From: Salinicola tamaricis
Lineage (GTDB): Bacteria > Pseudomonadota > Gammaproteobacteria > Pseudomonadales > Halomonadaceae
Direction of reading: 5' to 3'
Length of the DNA stretch: 64,000 nt
NCBI RefSeq assembly: GCF_003006155.1
Contig: NZ_CP023559.1
Location: 3,534,001 to 3,598,000, forward strand
Position 1 is the stretch's first letter. The number at the start of each line of letters is the position of its first letter. The translations under genes and the position numbers were made by a program. Of this stretch, positions 51,156-62,085 are shown one piece after another. The notes under the pieces were generated by a model. That model did no database searches, was not told where the DNA came from, and worked only from the letters and a program-made list of their open reading frames with translations.

Positions 51156-51860
51156 ATGTCCAGTCCAGTCATCGGCGGCAGCACGCTCGCCAACATCAAT
51201 GGCACCGCATCCCCGAGCAAGGCGAGCGGCACCAATTCCGGCAGCGAGCTCAACGACCGCTTCATGACGCTTCTGGTCACGCAGTTGAAGAATCAGGATC
51301 CGACCAATCCGATGGACAACTCGCAGATGACCGCGCAGTTGGCCCAGATCAACACGGTCAGCGGTATCAACAAGCTCAACGACAGTCTCCAGGCGATCAC
51401 CGAGCAGATCGATGCCGGCAAGGCGCTGCAGGCGACCGCGCTGATCGGCAAGGGCGTCATGGTGCCCGGCGATCGGATTCTGGTGGGCAATGCCGATACC
51501 ACCACCGGTGCCGTGGCCACCACGCCGGTCGGTGTCGATCTGGATCGCGCGGTCGGCGATTTGCAGGTCTCCATCAAGGGTGCCAACGGACAGGTGGTGC
51601 GTTCGTTCTCGACCGGCGCGCTGAATGCCGGCGTGCATAGCTTCACCTGGGACGGCAAGCTCGAGGATGGCTCCATGGCCGCCAGCGACAGCACCTATAC
51701 GGTGGAGATGAAAGTGTTGGATGGCGACAGCAGTACATCGCCCAAGGTTCTCAACTACGCCCTCGTCAACGGTGTGATGCAGGGTGACGACGGCGTGAAG
51801 TTGGATCTCGGTTTCAACCGCAGTCCGGTGACGCTGGGCGAGGTCCGTCAGATTCTCTGA
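51156..51860 (+). CDS. flgD: Hook-cap protein FlgD
   Basis: Scaffold that caps the growing hook and is then discarded. The 234-residue protein has the conserved N-terminal segment LNDRFMTLLVTQLKNQDPTNPMDNSQMTAQLAQINTVSGI. The C-terminal FlgD Ig-like/Tudor part has VGVDLDRAVGDLQVSIKGANGQVVRSF and HSFTWDGKLEDGSMAASD. AAGGAGAAAC precedes the ATG. Intact. Confidence 0.96.
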   Translation: MSSPVIGGSTLANINGTASPSKASGTNSGSELNDRFMTLLVTQLKNQDPTNPMDNSQMTAQLAQINTVSGINKLNDSLQAITEQIDAGKALQATALIGKGVMVPGDRILVGNADTTTGAVATTPVGVDLDRAVGDLQVSIKGANGQVVRSFSTGALNAGVHSFTWDGKLEDGSMAASDSTYTVEMKVLDGDSSTSPKVLNYALVNGVMQGDDGVKLDLGFNRSPVTLGEVRQIL

Positions 51861-51947
51861 CCGGCCGACGCCAGCACGCTTTTCTCGATACGCACCTCGA
51901 TCGCCGTCCCGGCGATCGGCCCGCAACGCTAACGCAGGGATTCGAAC

Positions 51948-53165
51948 ATGGGCTTTTCACAAGCGCTCAGCGGCATGAACGCGGCGTCGCAGCAGCTCGA
52001 CGCCATCGGCAACAACATCGCCAACTCCCAGACCAAGGGCTTCAAGAGCTCCACGGTGCAGTTCGCCGATGTCTACGCCAGCAGCAGGATCGGTCTGGGC
52101 ACCAGCGTGGCTGGTGTATTGCAGGACTTCGGTAACGGTACGCTGGAGACCACCAACCGCAACCTCGACCTGGGGATCAGCGGCGACGGCTTCTTCCGCT
52201 TCCAGCAGGGCAATCAGGTCGGCTATTCGCGCAACGGTCAGCTGACGATGACCACCGAAGGCTATCTGGCCAATGCCCAGGGCGGCACGCTGATGGGCTA
52301 CAACGTGCGCAATTTCAACGATCCCAACGTTGCCGCGACCCTGCCGACCGGTGGTCAGCCGGAAGTGATCCAGATCCCCAGTGGTTCAATCACCGCCAAG
52401 GCGACCGCCAATGCCTCCGCGGCCATCGATCTCGATGCCAGTGGTGACACCATCACCGCGGCTTTCGATGCCAACGATCCGGACACCTACAACTACAGCA
52501 CCTCGACCACGGTCTATGACTCGCTGGGCGTGTCGCACAACCTGCAGCTCTACTTCACCAAGACTGGCGAGAACCAGTGGCGTGTGAACTCTCAGGTGGC
52601 ACTGGATGATGGCACTGTCGCCAATGCCGGCACCGGTAACCTGAATTTCGATCCCAACGGCCGTCTGACCAACGACCCCTCGACCCTGGCCCTGGGCTTC
52701 GATCCCAACAACGGCGCTAACAATCTGGCCTTCGACTTCGACTTCAATGGATCGAGTCAGACCGAGCAATCCTACGCGATCAATTCGCCCAACCAGGATG
52801 GCTATGCCGCCGGCCAGCTGGTGGGGGTGAGTATCGACAAGGATGGCACCGTCCGCGGCAGCTACTCCAACGACCAGAGCGTCGCCCTGGGCCGGGTGGT
52901 GCTCTCGGACTTCGCCAACGTCGAGGGGCTCAAGCCGATCGGTGACAACCTGTGGCAGGAAACAACTGCCTCAGGTCAGGCCGTGGTGGGTGTCGCCGGT
53001 ACCGGCTCCTTCGGTGCCCTGCAGTCGGGCACGCTTGAAGCCTCAAACGTCGATCTGAGCAAGGAGCTGGTCGACCTGATCATCGCCCAGCGTAACTTCC
53101 AGGCCAACTCCAACACCATCAAGACGCAGGATCAGGTGCTGCAGACCGTCGTCAATCTGCGTTGA
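51948..53165 (+). CDS. flgE: Hook protein FlgE
   Basis: Major hook subunit of 405 residues. The N terminus reads GFSQALSGMNAASQQLDAIGNNIANSQTKGFKSSTVQFADVYA. The middle has repeats typical of the hook D1/D2 domains. The C terminus is EASNVDLSKELVDLIIAQRNFQANSNTIKTQDQVLQTVVNLR. Intact and of usual size. Confidence 0.97.
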   Translation: MGFSQALSGMNAASQQLDAIGNNIANSQTKGFKSSTVQFADVYASSRIGLGTSVAGVLQDFGNGTLETTNRNLDLGISGDGFFRFQQGNQVGYSRNGQLTMTTEGYLANAQGGTLMGYNVRNFNDPNVAATLPTGGQPEVIQIPSGSITAKATANASAAIDLDASGDTITAAFDANDPDTYNYSTSTTVYDSLGVSHNLQLYFTKTGENQWRVNSQVALDDGTVANAGTGNLNFDPNGRLTNDPSTLALGFDPNNGANNLAFDFDFNGSSQTEQSYAINSPNQDGYAAGQLVGVSIDKDGTVRGSYSNDQSVALGRVVLSDFANVEGLKPIGDNLWQETTASGQAVVGVAGTGSFGALQSGTLEASNVDLSKELVDLIIAQRNFQANSNTIKTQDQVLQTVVNLR

Positions 53166-53237
53166 TATCAGCACCCAGCCGGTCGATCGCTGCACGCCTG
53201 AGCGTGCAGTGACGCCGGCCCTGCCGAGGGCCTCAAG

Positions 53238-54001
53238 ATGGACCGTATTCTCTATACTGCCGGCGGCGGTGCCAGCCAGACCATGGCGCAGCAGGCGGTG
53301 GTCAACAACAACCTGGCCAACGTCTCGACCCCGGGTTTCCGCGGCGAGCTGATGGCGATGCGCGCTGTCCCGGTCGAAGGCGAGGCACGTCTGCCCACAC
53401 GCGTTGCGTCGATGATGACTACCCCGGGATCCGACTTCACCCAGGGCAACATCAGCACCACCGGGCGCAGCCTGGACGTCGCGCTGCAGGGCGATGCCTG
53501 GCTGGCGGTGCAGCCGCCGGGCGGCGGTGAGGCCTATACCCGCCGTGGTGACCTGCAGGTCGATGCCACCGGGCTATTGACCTCGCTCGGTAACCCGGTG
53601 ATGGGCGATAACGGTCAGGCCATCGTGATCCCGGTCGGCGCCGATGTCACCATCGGCGCGGATGGCTCGATCAGCGTGCTCGAGCCGGGCCAGAACCCCG
53701 ACTCCATCGCCCCACTGGCCAAGCTCAAGCTGGTGGCGCCGGGCAATGAGAATCTGGTCCGTGGTGAAGACGGCCTGTTCCGCATGACGCCGCCGCCGGG
53801 GCAGCAGAACGCCAATCCGGTGCCGGCGGACGATACCCTGCGGGTGATCCCTGGCGCGCTCGAAGGCAGCAACGTGACGCCCCCGACGCGATGATCTCGA
53901 TGATCGACTCCTCCCGCCGCTACGACATGCACATGAAGATGATCGAGAGCGCGGATGAAAACGAGCAGCGTGCCAATAGCTTGCTGTCGCTGACCAGCTG
54001 A
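53238..54001 (+). CDS. flgF: Rod protein FlgF (C-terminal frameshift)
   Basis: Distal-side rod subunit. ATG 53238 gives [38 protein letters not shown]. The frame breaks near 53883 in a run of five C, where one base is probably missing; the repaired end reads [38 protein letters not shown] with a stop at 53999-54001. The reconstructed length, about 254 residues, is normal. Confidence 0.94.
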
Positions 54002-54041
54002 GCCCGCCTGGTGCCGAGCTCACGACTATGAGAATGCCATC

Positions 54042-54824
54042 ATGATCAAATCACTCTGGACCGCAAAGACCGGGCTGGAAGCACAGCAGGTCAAGCTGGA
54101 CGTCATCTCCAACAACCTGGCCAACGTCTCGACCAACGGCTTCAAGCGCTCGCGCGCCGTGTTCGAGGACCTGCTCTACCAGAACGTACGTCAGCCGGGC
54201 GCTCAGTCGTCGGTCGTCGACACGCTGCCCTCCGGCATGCAGGTGGGTACTGGGGTGCGCCCGGTGGCCACCGAGCGTCTGCATACCCAGGGTGGCCTGC
54301 AGAATACCGAGAACTCGCGCGATCTGGCGATCAACGGTAAGGGCTTCTTCGCCGTGCAGATGCCGGATGGCACCACCGGCTACACCCGCGATGGCAGCTT
54401 TCAGGTCGACCAGAATGGCCAGCTGGTGACCGCCGGCGGCTACCCGGTCGATCCGCCGATCACCATTCCGCAGAATGCGCTGTCGATTACCGTGGCTCAG
54501 GACGGCACGGTCTCGGTCACCCAGCCGGGGACTTCGCAGAGCAATCAGGTGGGGCAGATCATGGTCTCCACCTTCATCAATCCGACCGGTCTGCAGAGCA
54601 TTGGTCAGAACCTCTATCTCGAGACCGATGCGTCCGGGCCGAGCACCAGTCTGACCCCGGGTCTGCAAGGCGCCGGTACGGTCTATCAGGGGTACGTGGA
54701 GACTTCCAATGTCAACGTGGTCGAGGAGATGGTCAGCATGATCGAGACCCAGCGCGCCTATGAGATCAACAGCAAGGCCGTCGAGACCTCCGATCAGATG
54801 CTCGCGCGTCTGAGCCAGCTGTAA
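54042..54824 (+). CDS. flgG: Distal rod protein FlgG
   Basis: Rod subunit of 260 residues. It starts [47 protein letters not shown] and ends [42 protein letters not shown]. Intact and very typical of the family. Confidence 0.98.
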   Translation: MIKSLWTAKTGLEAQQVKLDVISNNLANVSTNGFKRSRAVFEDLLYQNVRQPGAQSSVVDTLPSGMQVGTGVRPVATERLHTQGGLQNTENSRDLAINGKGFFAVQMPDGTTGYTRDGSFQVDQNGQLVTAGGYPVDPPITIPQNALSITVAQDGTVSVTQPGTSQSNQVGQIMVSTFINPTGLQSIGQNLYLETDASGPSTSLTPGLQGAGTVYQGYVETSNVNVVEEMVSMIETQRAYEINSKAVETSDQMLARLSQL

Positions 54825-54840
54825 CCGAGGCCAAGCATTC

Positions 54841-55555
54841 ATGGGATCTTTGCTGTTGCGCACCTGGCGGCTACTGACCAAGGGCGGCTCTCGTGGCCGC
54901 CGTGTCGTGCTGCTCTGCCTGCTCGTAGGTATGAGCGGCTGCGCTCAGATACCGCGCCATTCGGTGGTCGAGAACTCGTCGCCGGTCGAAATTCCCTCGA
55001 CGCCACCGTCTCAGGCCAACGGCTCGATCTATCAGGCGCGCTTCGGCTTCCAGCCGCTGTTCGAGGATCGGCGCCCGCGCCAGGTCGGCGACATCATCAC
55101 CATCGTGCTCGATGAGCAGGTGAGCGCGAGCAAGAGTTCGGCATCGAACGCCTCGCGCGACGGCACCATCGGCTTGACGGTGAATCAGGTACCCAGCCCG
55201 CTCAGCGTGCTCGAGGACTACGGCACCGATGTCGAGGGCAGTAATGTCTTCAAAGGGTCGGGGGGCGCCAACGCCAACAACACCTTTACCGGCACCATCA
55301 CGGTGACGGTCTACGATCTGCTCGCCAACGGCAATCTCAAGGTACGGGGCGAGAAGCAGATTGCGATCAATCAAGGCACCGAGTACATCCGTTTCTCCGG
55401 GGTGGTCAACCCGCGCTCGATCAGCGGTTCCAATACCGTGCAGTCGACTCAGGTCGCCGATGCCCGCATCGAGTATGTTGGTGATGGTTACATCAACGAG
55501 GCGCAGACCATGGGTTGGTTGCAGCGTTTTCTTCCTCAATATCGCGCCGTTCTGA
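54841..55555 (+). CDS. flgH: L-ring lipoprotein FlgH (frameshift at its 3' end)
   Basis: Outer-membrane L-ring subunit. Signal peptide [13 protein letters not shown] ends in a lipobox (Cys about residue 34). The body has [47 protein letters not shown] and [16 protein letters not shown]. The final [13 protein letters not shown] is normal, but an extra T in TTTT near 55530 carries the frame straight into flgI. Removing it gives FFLNIAPF and a stop at 55553-55555, the usual FlgH end. The apparent FlgH-FlgI fusion is therefore very likely an error. Confidence 0.94.
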
Positions 55556-56688
55556 TGCTTATGACACTGCTCTGCCGCTGCCGTACCCGTCTTTCTCGCT
55601 GGCTGCTGCTCGTCGCGACCCTGGCAGCCACTACCAGCGTCCAGGCCCAGCCGATCCAGGACCTGGCCAACTTTGCCGGTGTGCGCGACAACCCGCTGGT
55701 GGGCTACGGCCTGGTAGTGGGGCTGGATGGCACCGGTGACCAGACCACCCAGGCACCCTTTACCGGCCAGAGTATCGTCAACCTGCTGTCGCAGCTCGGC
55801 GTGACTATCCCGGCCGGCACCAACATGCAGTTGCGCAACGTGGCGGCGGTGATGGTTACCGCCCAGTTGCCGCCGTTCTCGCGCCAGGGCCAGGAGATCG
55901 ACGTTACCGTCTCCTCGGTGGGTAATGCCAATAGCCTGCGGGGTGGCACCCTGTTGATGACACCATTGAAAGGGGCCGATGGCCGCGTCTATGCCCTGGC
56001 CCAGGGCAACGTCTATGTCGGCGGCGTCGGCGCTCAGGCCGGTGGGAGCAGCGTGGCGATCAACCACCAGGCAGCAGGGCGTATCCCCGGCGGTGGTCTC
56101 GTCGAGCAGGAGGTGCCGGTGCGTTTGGGGGCCGCCGATGGTTCTCTAGACATGTTCCTCAAGCGCTCCGATTTCGAGAATGCACGGCGCGTGGTGGCGG
56201 CGATCAATCAGGAGTTCGGCGCGCCGGTCGCTGCGGCACTGGATGGCCGAACCGTGCGACTGCAACTGCCGGCGGACCCCAATGCTCGTGTCAACTTCCT
56301 GGCACGGGTGCAGGGGGTCGATGTGACCGCAGATCGCGGGCCGGCCAAGGTGATCGTCAACTCGCGTACTGGCTCGGTGGTGTTGTCGGATACCGTGACG
56401 CTCAATCGCGCAGCGGTCGCCCACGGCAATCTCTCGGTCGTGATCGACTCCAATCCGCAGGTTAGCCAGCCCAACGCGCTTTCTGGCGGTACCACGGCGG
56501 TGGTGCCCAACGCCAACATCAACGTGCAACAGGAGGGCGGCGCGTTGCAGATGGTGCAGACCAGCGCTGACCTGATGGATGTGGTCAATGCGCTGAATGC
56601 GCTAGGCGCCTCGCCCCAGGATCTGATGTCGATTCTGCAGGCGCTCAAGGCCGCCGGCTCGCTGAACGCCGAACTGGAGATCATCTGA
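55555..56688 (+). CDS. flgI: P-ring protein FlgI
   Basis: Periplasmic P-ring subunit. ATG 55555 overlaps the repaired flgH stop; ATG 55561 is an alternative. A signal peptide ([18 protein letters not shown]) precedes the mature [32 protein letters not shown]. Later motifs include [38 protein letters not shown] and a C-terminal [26 protein letters not shown]. About 377 residues, normal. The stop overlaps flgJ. Confidence 0.96.
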   Translation: MLMTLLCRCRTRLSRWLLLVATLAATTSVQAQPIQDLANFAGVRDNPLVGYGLVVGLDGTGDQTTQAPFTGQSIVNLLSQLGVTIPAGTNMQLRNVAAVMVTAQLPPFSRQGQEIDVTVSSVGNANSLRGGTLLMTPLKGADGRVYALAQGNVYVGGVGAQAGGSSVAINHQAAGRIPGGGLVEQEVPVRLGAADGSLDMFLKRSDFENARRVVAAINQEFGAPVAAALDGRTVRLQLPADPNARVNFLARVQGVDVTADRGPAKVIVNSRTGSVVLSDTVTLNRAAVAHGNLSVVIDSNPQVSQPNALSGGTTAVVPNANINVQQEGGALQMVQTSADLMDVVNALNALGASPQDLMSILQALKAAGSLNAELEII

Positions 56689-57734
56689 TGACCGGCAACG
56701 ATCTTTCGTCGCAGTTCGCGCTGGATGTCCAGGGTATCCAGAAACTCAAGTACAGCGCCGGGCATTCGCCTCAGGGCAGTCTGAAGGAGGCCGCCAAGCA
56801 GTTCGAAGCGGTGTTCTTGCAGATGATGCTCAAGAGCATGCGTGAGGCCACCCCCAAGTCGGACCTGCTGCACAGCCAGCAAGGCGATATGCTGCAGTCG
56901 ATGCAGGACCAGCAGTGGGCTCAGCAGCTGGCCGGCAGAGGCTTCGGCCTGGCCGAGCAGCTGGTGACGCAGCTCGAGCGCAGCGGTTTGCCCGGTACCC
57001 AGCCGGCCCAGCCGCAGCAGGAGGATATCGGCAAGCTGATCGCGGGTATTCCGCGCGGCATCCCCACACCGTTGACGAACGCGCTGCGCTCGCCGGTGGC
57101 CCCAGAGGCGGGCGATGTGGCGCCTGAAACGGCCACTGATCAGCTCGCGACCTCGGTAGCCAGTCTGGCAGGGGCTGCGACCCAGTTCGCCGGGCGTGCT
57201 GCGCATGTTGCCGATTTCCTCGCCAAACTGGCGGTGCCGGCCAAGCGCGCCGAGCACGCTTCCGGCGTGCCCGCCGAGCTGATCCTGGCGCAGGCCGCGC
57301 TGGAAACGGGCTGGGGCAAGCGGGAAATTCCCACGGAGTCCGGCGGCAACAGTCATAACCTGTTCGGGATCAAGGCGGGCAGTGCCTGGCAGGGCAAGAC
57401 TACCGACATCGCTACCACCGAGTACGTCAATGGCCGACCGATCCAGACCGTGGATCGCTTCCGCGTCTACGACTCCTACGCCGATGCCTTTGCCGACTAC
57501 GCGGCGTTGATCGGGGACAATCCGCGCTATAGCAAGGTGGTCGCTGCCACGTCGCCGCAGCAGGCCGCCCACGCCATTCAGCGAGCCGGCTACGCCACTG
57601 ATCCCAACTACGCCGACAAGCTCAATCGGATCATCGGCCAGTTGGGCGATCTGGCCTCGATATCGGCAGAGCCGACCCTTGCCGCGGTCTCCGACCCCTA
57701 TTCGCTGGCGCGAGCACCGACCACGCTGTTCTGA
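56688..57734 (+). CDS. flgJ: FlgJ, rod-cap protein with peptidoglycan hydrolase domain
   Basis: Dual-function protein of 348 residues. The N-terminal rod-binding domain has LKEAAKQFEAVFLQMMLKSMREATPKSDLLHSQQGDML. After a Pro/Ala-rich linker the C-terminal GH73 glucosaminidase-type domain (about residues 185-325) has GVPAELILAQAALETGWGKREI with the catalytic Glu, GGNSHNLFGIKAG and YDSYADAFADYAALI. It cuts the cell wall for rod passage. The two-domain form is typical of gamma- and betaproteobacteria. Confidence 0.96.
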   Translation: MTGNDLSSQFALDVQGIQKLKYSAGHSPQGSLKEAAKQFEAVFLQMMLKSMREATPKSDLLHSQQGDMLQSMQDQQWAQQLAGRGFGLAEQLVTQLERSGLPGTQPAQPQQEDIGKLIAGIPRGIPTPLTNALRSPVAPEAGDVAPETATDQLATSVASLAGAATQFAGRAAHVADFLAKLAVPAKRAEHASGVPAELILAQAALETGWGKREIPTESGGNSHNLFGIKAGSAWQGKTTDIATTEYVNGRPIQTVDRFRVYDSYADAFADYAALIGDNPRYSKVVAATSPQQAAHAIQRAGYATDPNYADKLNRIIGQLGDLASISAEPTLAAVSDPYSLARAPTTLF

Positions 57735-57803
57735 GTCGAACCTCGAGGATCGGGTGCCAGCGAGACCGATTACAAAACATTGCCAAATCAACGGCCATAA
57801 CGT

Positions 57804-57830
57804 TAAAGCGCGTTGGAATGGCGCCGATAA
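57804..57830 (+). promoter_or_regulatory. Sigma-28 promoter of flgK-flgL
   Basis: TAAA (57804-57807), exactly 15 bases, GCCGATAA (57823-57830), 57 bases before the flgK start. Confidence 0.9.
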
Positions 57831-57886
57831 TGATCTCAACGTGATTGCAACTCGCCATGCGGTATGGCGCCTGACAGGGATTCGAC

Positions 57887-59519
57887 ATGAGCCTGTTCTC
57901 GATTGGATTGAGCGGTCTGGGGGCGGCACAGTCCGCACTCTCCACCACCAGTAACAACATCACCAACGTCTATACCGAGGGCTACAATCGCCAGCTGGTA
58001 CAGCTCGGCGAGAACGCCAGCAGCGGTGAGATGGGTACCGGCGTCAAGGTGAACGGCGTTCAGCGCCAGTACAACGCCTATATCAGTGGTCAGCTCAATC
58101 AGGCCAACAGCCGCGAGACGGCGCTCGAGACCTACCAGCAGCAGATCAATCAGGTCGATGACCTGCTCGCAGATGGCGACTCAGGGCTCACGACGCTGAT
58201 GCAGAAGTTTTTCTCCAGCCTCGAGGATCTCTCCGGCTCGCCGTCGGATGCGGCAGCCCGTGAAGGGGTGTTGGGCACGGCGCAGAGCATGGTGGCGCAG
58301 TTCCGCGCCTTCGACACCTACCTGCAGGACATGCGTGACGGCGTCAATGGCCAGATCGGCAGCGTCGTCTCCCAGGTCAACGATCTCAGTGGTCAGGTGG
58401 CCGATCTCAACAAGCAGATTACCCTGGCACGCGCCAAGACTGGCGAAGAGCCCAATGCGCTGCTGGACCAGCGTGACAAGCTGGTCGGCGATCTGAGCAA
58501 GCTGGTGGATGTCGATGTGACTATCCAGGATGGCTCCACCTATCAGGTGTCGCTCTCCAATGGCTTGCCGCTGGTCGCGGGTAACAAGAGCTATCAGCTG
58601 CGCGCCATCGCCGGCGAAGAGGACAGCGCCAACCAGTCGATCGGCTATCGCAACGCCACCGGCGGCGTGCGCCAGCTCAATGCCTCGGTGATACAGGGCG
58701 GTGAACTCGGCGGCCTGTTGCGTTTCCGCAATGACACGCTGGACGGGGCGCAGAACAAGCTTGGCCAGCTGGCCGCCAGCCTGGCGAGCAGCTTCAATGC
58801 GGTGCAGGAGCAGGGTTTCGATCTCGATGGTGAGCCGGGCGAGAAGTTCTTCTCGATTGGTTCACCAAGTGCCCAGGCCAATATGCGCAACGCTTCCAAC
58901 GTCACCCTGAGTGCCAGCTACAACGATGCTACGCCGGTGAGCGCCGATGACTACAGGCTTACCTATCAAGGTGGCAGCGGCGACTATCAGCTGCAGAATC
59001 TGACCAGCGGCGAAACCTCGACCGTCGCTCCCAATGCGGATGGCGATCTGGTCTTCGGGGGCGTCGTGGTCACGCCTAGCGGTACGCCGGCCGATGGCGA
59101 TACGTTCCTGGTGCAGCCGACACGCAATGCCGCGGCGGGTTTCGACATCGCCTTCACCGATACCAGCCGTTTTGCCGCGGCGGCCAGTGCCAACGGCGGC
59201 AGTGGCGACAACGGCAACGCGCTCAAGCTGCTGGATCTTCAGAACCAGAAGCAGGTGGGTGGGCAGGCCACCTTCAGCGGTGCCTACGCCGCCCTGGTCA
59301 GCGATGTCGGCAATCAGTCGGCGATCATCAACGCCAATCTCACCACTCAGCAGGGGCTGGCGGACCAGCTCTACAGCTATCAGCAGGCCGATTCCGGGGT
59401 CAATTTGGACGAAGAGTACGCCAACCTGCTGCGCTATCAGCAGTACTACACCGCCAACGCCAAAGATCATCGATGCCGGCACCTCGGTGCTCGACACGAT
59501 TCTCGGCCTGAGAAGCTAA
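57887..59519 (+). CDS. flgK: Hook-filament junction protein FlgK (C-terminal frameshift)
   Basis: First junction protein (HAP1). The N terminus reads SLFSIGLSGLGAAQSALSTTSNNITNVYTEGYNRQLVQL. Coiled N-terminal helices follow (ISGQLNQANSRETALETYQQQINQVDDLL, LLDQRDKLVGDLSKLVDV). The C-terminal end VNLDEEYANLLRYQQYYTANAK runs into a frame break near 59463 with one extra A. Repaired, it ends IIDAGTSVLDTILGLRS at 59519; unrepaired, the frame would add an alien tail to 59656. Length about 543 residues. Confidence 0.95.
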
Positions 59520-59607
59520 GCCTTTGGCCTTCGTCCCCCAGGGAGAAGGCCGCGTACCGAATCGACCAAGCGCGTGCCCGCTGTGGGCACCCAGTCAGGA
59601 GAGTGTC

Positions 59608-60813
59608 ATGCGCGTCAGCACCGTCATCATGTTCGAGCGCAGCGTCAGTTCGATGAACCGGCAGCAGAGCCAGTTCATGGAGATCGGCGAGAAGATCGCC
59701 TCCGGCAAGCGCGTCGTGCGCCCCTCGGACGACCCCCAGGCGGCAGCGCGTGCGGTCGGCGTCTCGCAGTCGATGGCGACCAACAACCAGCAGTCAGACA
59801 GCCGTATCACCGCGCGCAACGCGCTGAGCCAGGAAGAGAGCGCGCTCAACAGCGTGACCGACGCGCTGGTCCGTGCCAAGGAGCTGCTGGTACAGGGCGG
59901 TAATGGCACGTTGAACGACGCCGCTCGCCAGTCCATGGCCAGCGAACTGCGCGGCGTCTACGAGGCGCTGGTAGGGCAGGCCAATGCCACCGATGGTAGC
60001 GGCAACTATCTCTTTGGCGGCTACAAAGATGGCGCGGCACCCTTTGTCGAGACCAACGGCGGTATCAGCTACCAGGGGGCTACCGAGGGCCGCGAGCAGA
60101 AGGTCGGGCCGTCACGCCTGATGGCGGTAGGCAATACCGGCGACGAAGTGTTTCAGCGCGTGGCCACCGGTGCCGGCTATCTGGCCCGGGCAGGAGACGG
60201 CAATGACGGATCACTCACCTTCTCCGGCCCCGAGACCATCGATACCACGGCGAACGGCTATGGCAGCACCTTCGACGTCACCTTTAGTGACAACGGGGAT
60301 GGTACTTACGATTACAACGTGAGCGGTGGCCCGGGCGGCAGCGGTACCTACGACGGCAAGAGCGGTGCGATCGAGGTTGGAGGCGTGCGCCTCAAGCTCG
60401 AGGGGCGCCCGGCGGATGGTGATACGCTCACCATGGGCCGCGCCCAGAACATGAATCCCGACGTCTTCGGCGCGCTCGAGAAGATGCTCGGTGCGTTGGA
60501 GACGCCGATCGATTCCGATCAGGCTCAGGCAGCCTTCACCAATACGCTCTCCACCACCAGTCGCGAGATGGACAACGCGCTGGACAACGTGCTGACCGTA
60601 CGCGCGTCGGTAGGGGCGCGCCTCAACGAACTCGACGTGCTGGATACCGTAGGTAACGATCGTAATGTCGCCTACACCCAGACCAAGAGCGACCTGATCG
60701 ATCTCGACTACAACTCGGCCGTCTCTGAGTATGTGCTGCGTCAGGTCGGGTTGCAGGCGGCACAGAAGTCATTCATGAATCTCCAGGGCACCTCGCTGTT
60801 CGACCTGGTTTGA
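59608..60813 (+). CDS. flgL: Hook-filament junction protein FlgL
   Basis: Second junction protein (HAP3), 401 residues. ATG 59608 has AGGAGAG upstream; the open frame extends back to 59524 but has no site there. The flagellin-like N terminus is RVSTVIMFERSVSSMNRQQSQFMEIGEKIASGKRVVRPSDDPQAAARA and the C terminus LIDLDYNSAVSEYVLRQVGLQAAQKSFMNLQGTSLFDLV. It is probably co-transcribed with flgK. Confidence 0.96.
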   Translation: MRVSTVIMFERSVSSMNRQQSQFMEIGEKIASGKRVVRPSDDPQAAARAVGVSQSMATNNQQSDSRITARNALSQEESALNSVTDALVRAKELLVQGGNGTLNDAARQSMASELRGVYEALVGQANATDGSGNYLFGGYKDGAAPFVETNGGISYQGATEGREQKVGPSRLMAVGNTGDEVFQRVATGAGYLARAGDGNDGSLTFSGPETIDTTANGYGSTFDVTFSDNGDGTYDYNVSGGPGGSGTYDGKSGAIEVGGVRLKLEGRPADGDTLTMGRAQNMNPDVFGALEKMLGALETPIDSDQAQAAFTNTLSTTSREMDNALDNVLTVRASVGARLNELDVLDTVGNDRNVAYTQTKSDLIDLDYNSAVSEYVLRQVGLQAAQKSFMNLQGTSLFDLV

Positions 60814-60828
60814 CGAACACGGGTTGTA

Positions 60829-60847
60829 ACGTTATCTGAGATAACGT
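60829..60847. repeat. Small hairpin after flgL
   Basis: ACGTTATC / GATAACGT with a 3-base loop, 16 bases after the flgL stop. There is no T-tract; the stronger terminator follows at 60874. Confidence 0.5.
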
Positions 60848-60873
60848 CATCTGGTTCGGCGAGCCCAATACGG

Positions 60874-60915
60874 CGCCCGGCTGCGAAGCACTTCGTAGCC
60901 GGGCGTCGGCGTTTT
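60874..60915 (+). terminator. Rho-independent terminator of flgKL
   Basis: CGCCCGGCT / AGCCGGGCG outer stem (60874-60882, 60897-60905), extended by an inner GAAG / CTTC pairing, followed by TCGGCGTTTT. Confidence 0.8.
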
Positions 60916-60984
60916 CGATCGGCGTTTTCAAAGAGCACCGAAGAAACGCTGGTTTCAAGTAGCGCCGAAAGGGCGCTGGGGGAA

Positions 60985-61774
60985 TCAGCCGCTGCCGGCC
61001 ATTTGTTCGATCATACCCTGCATGAACTGCAGCTGGTGCTCGAACAGGTCGCTCAGGAAACCACCCAGGTTGGGCGTCAGCGCCAGAATCATTGCCAGGC
61101 CGGCGGTGAGGGTCATGGGGAAGCCGATGGAGAAGATCGTCAGCTGCGGCGAGGCGCGGTTGAGAATTCCCAGCGACAGATTGATCAGCAACAGTGAAGC
61201 AACCACCGGCAGAGCCAGCAGTAGTCCCGAGGTGAAGATGGTGCCGCCCCAACGGGCCAGTGTCTCGGCGAAGCTAGCGTCGATCGAAGTGGCGCCCACC
61301 GGGAGCACCTCGAAGGTCCAGGCCAGGATCTCGAGTGATCAGATGTCCGTTCAGTGCCAGGAACATCAGCAGTGTGATCATCTCCAAAAAGCGCGACAGC
61401 ACCATGGTATTGGTGCCCGAGTCGGGCGAGAAGAAAGTCGCAAAGCCCAGGCCCATCTGCATGCTGATGTATTCGCCGGCGTTGATCACCACCGCGATCA
61501 TGATCCGTAGCACCAGGCCCATGGCGGCGCCGATCAGAATCTGCTGCAGCATGATGCCGACGCTCTCCAGCGAAAACAGCGGTACGCTGGGCATCGGTGG
61601 CAATGACGGTGCGATGGCGAAGGCCATGGCCACGCCAAACAGCAGCTTGAACTGGCGCGGTACGCTCGACCAGCTCCAGATCGGTGAGGCGGTCAGAAAC
61701 GCCAGAATGCGCACGCTGGGCCAGCCGAACAGCTGGAGCCAGGCCTGCCACTGAGCGCTGGTGATATCGATCAT
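60985..61774 (-). CDS. fliR: Flagellar export gate protein FliR (one frameshift)
   Basis: Membrane component of the export gate, about 262 residues. The start is MIDITSAQWQAWLQLFGWPSVRILAFLTASPIWS; RQFKLLFGVAMAFAIAP, YISMQMGLGFATFFSPDSGTNTMVLSRFLEM and LALNGHLIT follow. A break near 61335 (one base missing) is repaired to LEILAWTFEVLPVG. The second part has GLLLALPVVASLLLINLSLGILNRASPQLTIFSIGFPMTL. It is the last gene of the reverse fliM-R run. Confidence 0.94.
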
Positions 61775-61784
61775 GCGGAACGGC

Positions 61785-62046
61785 TTAGTTGACCATCTGC
61801 GGAATGTTCGTCAGCAGCTCGATGGTGAAATTGCTCAGCAGTTGGATCAACCACGAGCCGGAAATGATCAGTGTGAAGACCCGAGAATCTTGGGGATGAA
61901 CGACAGCGTCATTTCGTTGATTGGGTCGAGGCTGAAACAGACTCACCAGCAGGCCGATCAGCAGTGCCGTGAGCAACAGGGGACCGGCCATCATCAGCGT
62001 AAGCTCATTCCCTGGTAGGCAGGCTCATACCATTTCGGGCAGTCAT
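61785..62046 (-). CDS. fliQ: Flagellar export gate protein FliQ (several frameshifts)
   Basis: Small two-TM export-gate protein. The span from ATG 62046 to the stop at 61785 allows about 87 residues, the normal size. At least four indels break it. Recognisable pieces in order are MMAGPLLLTALLIGLLVSLFQ (about 61995-61930), INEMTLSFIPKILG after repair, and the C-terminal SGSWLIQLLSNFTIELLTNIPQMVN. The N-terminal part (MTPEMV, AYQGM) needs repair too. Placement between fliP and fliR supports the call. Confidence 0.82.
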
Positions 62047-62085
62047 TGCACACCTCCGGGCCGGCCACCGCAGTGGCCGTGCATG

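Noticed and set aside
54841..56688. A continuous open frame that fuses FlgH to FlgI (615 codons)
   Set aside because: Dropping one T from TTTT near 55530 restores the standard FlgH C terminus (FFLNIAPF) and a stop overlapping the flgI ATG. The window has many other one-base errors, so the fusion is an artefact.
57887..59656. FlgK with a novel Arg/Ser/Cys-rich C-terminal extension
   Set aside because: One extra A near 59463 shifts the frame; the alternate frame gives the normal FlgK ending IIDAGTSVLDTILGLRS at 59519.
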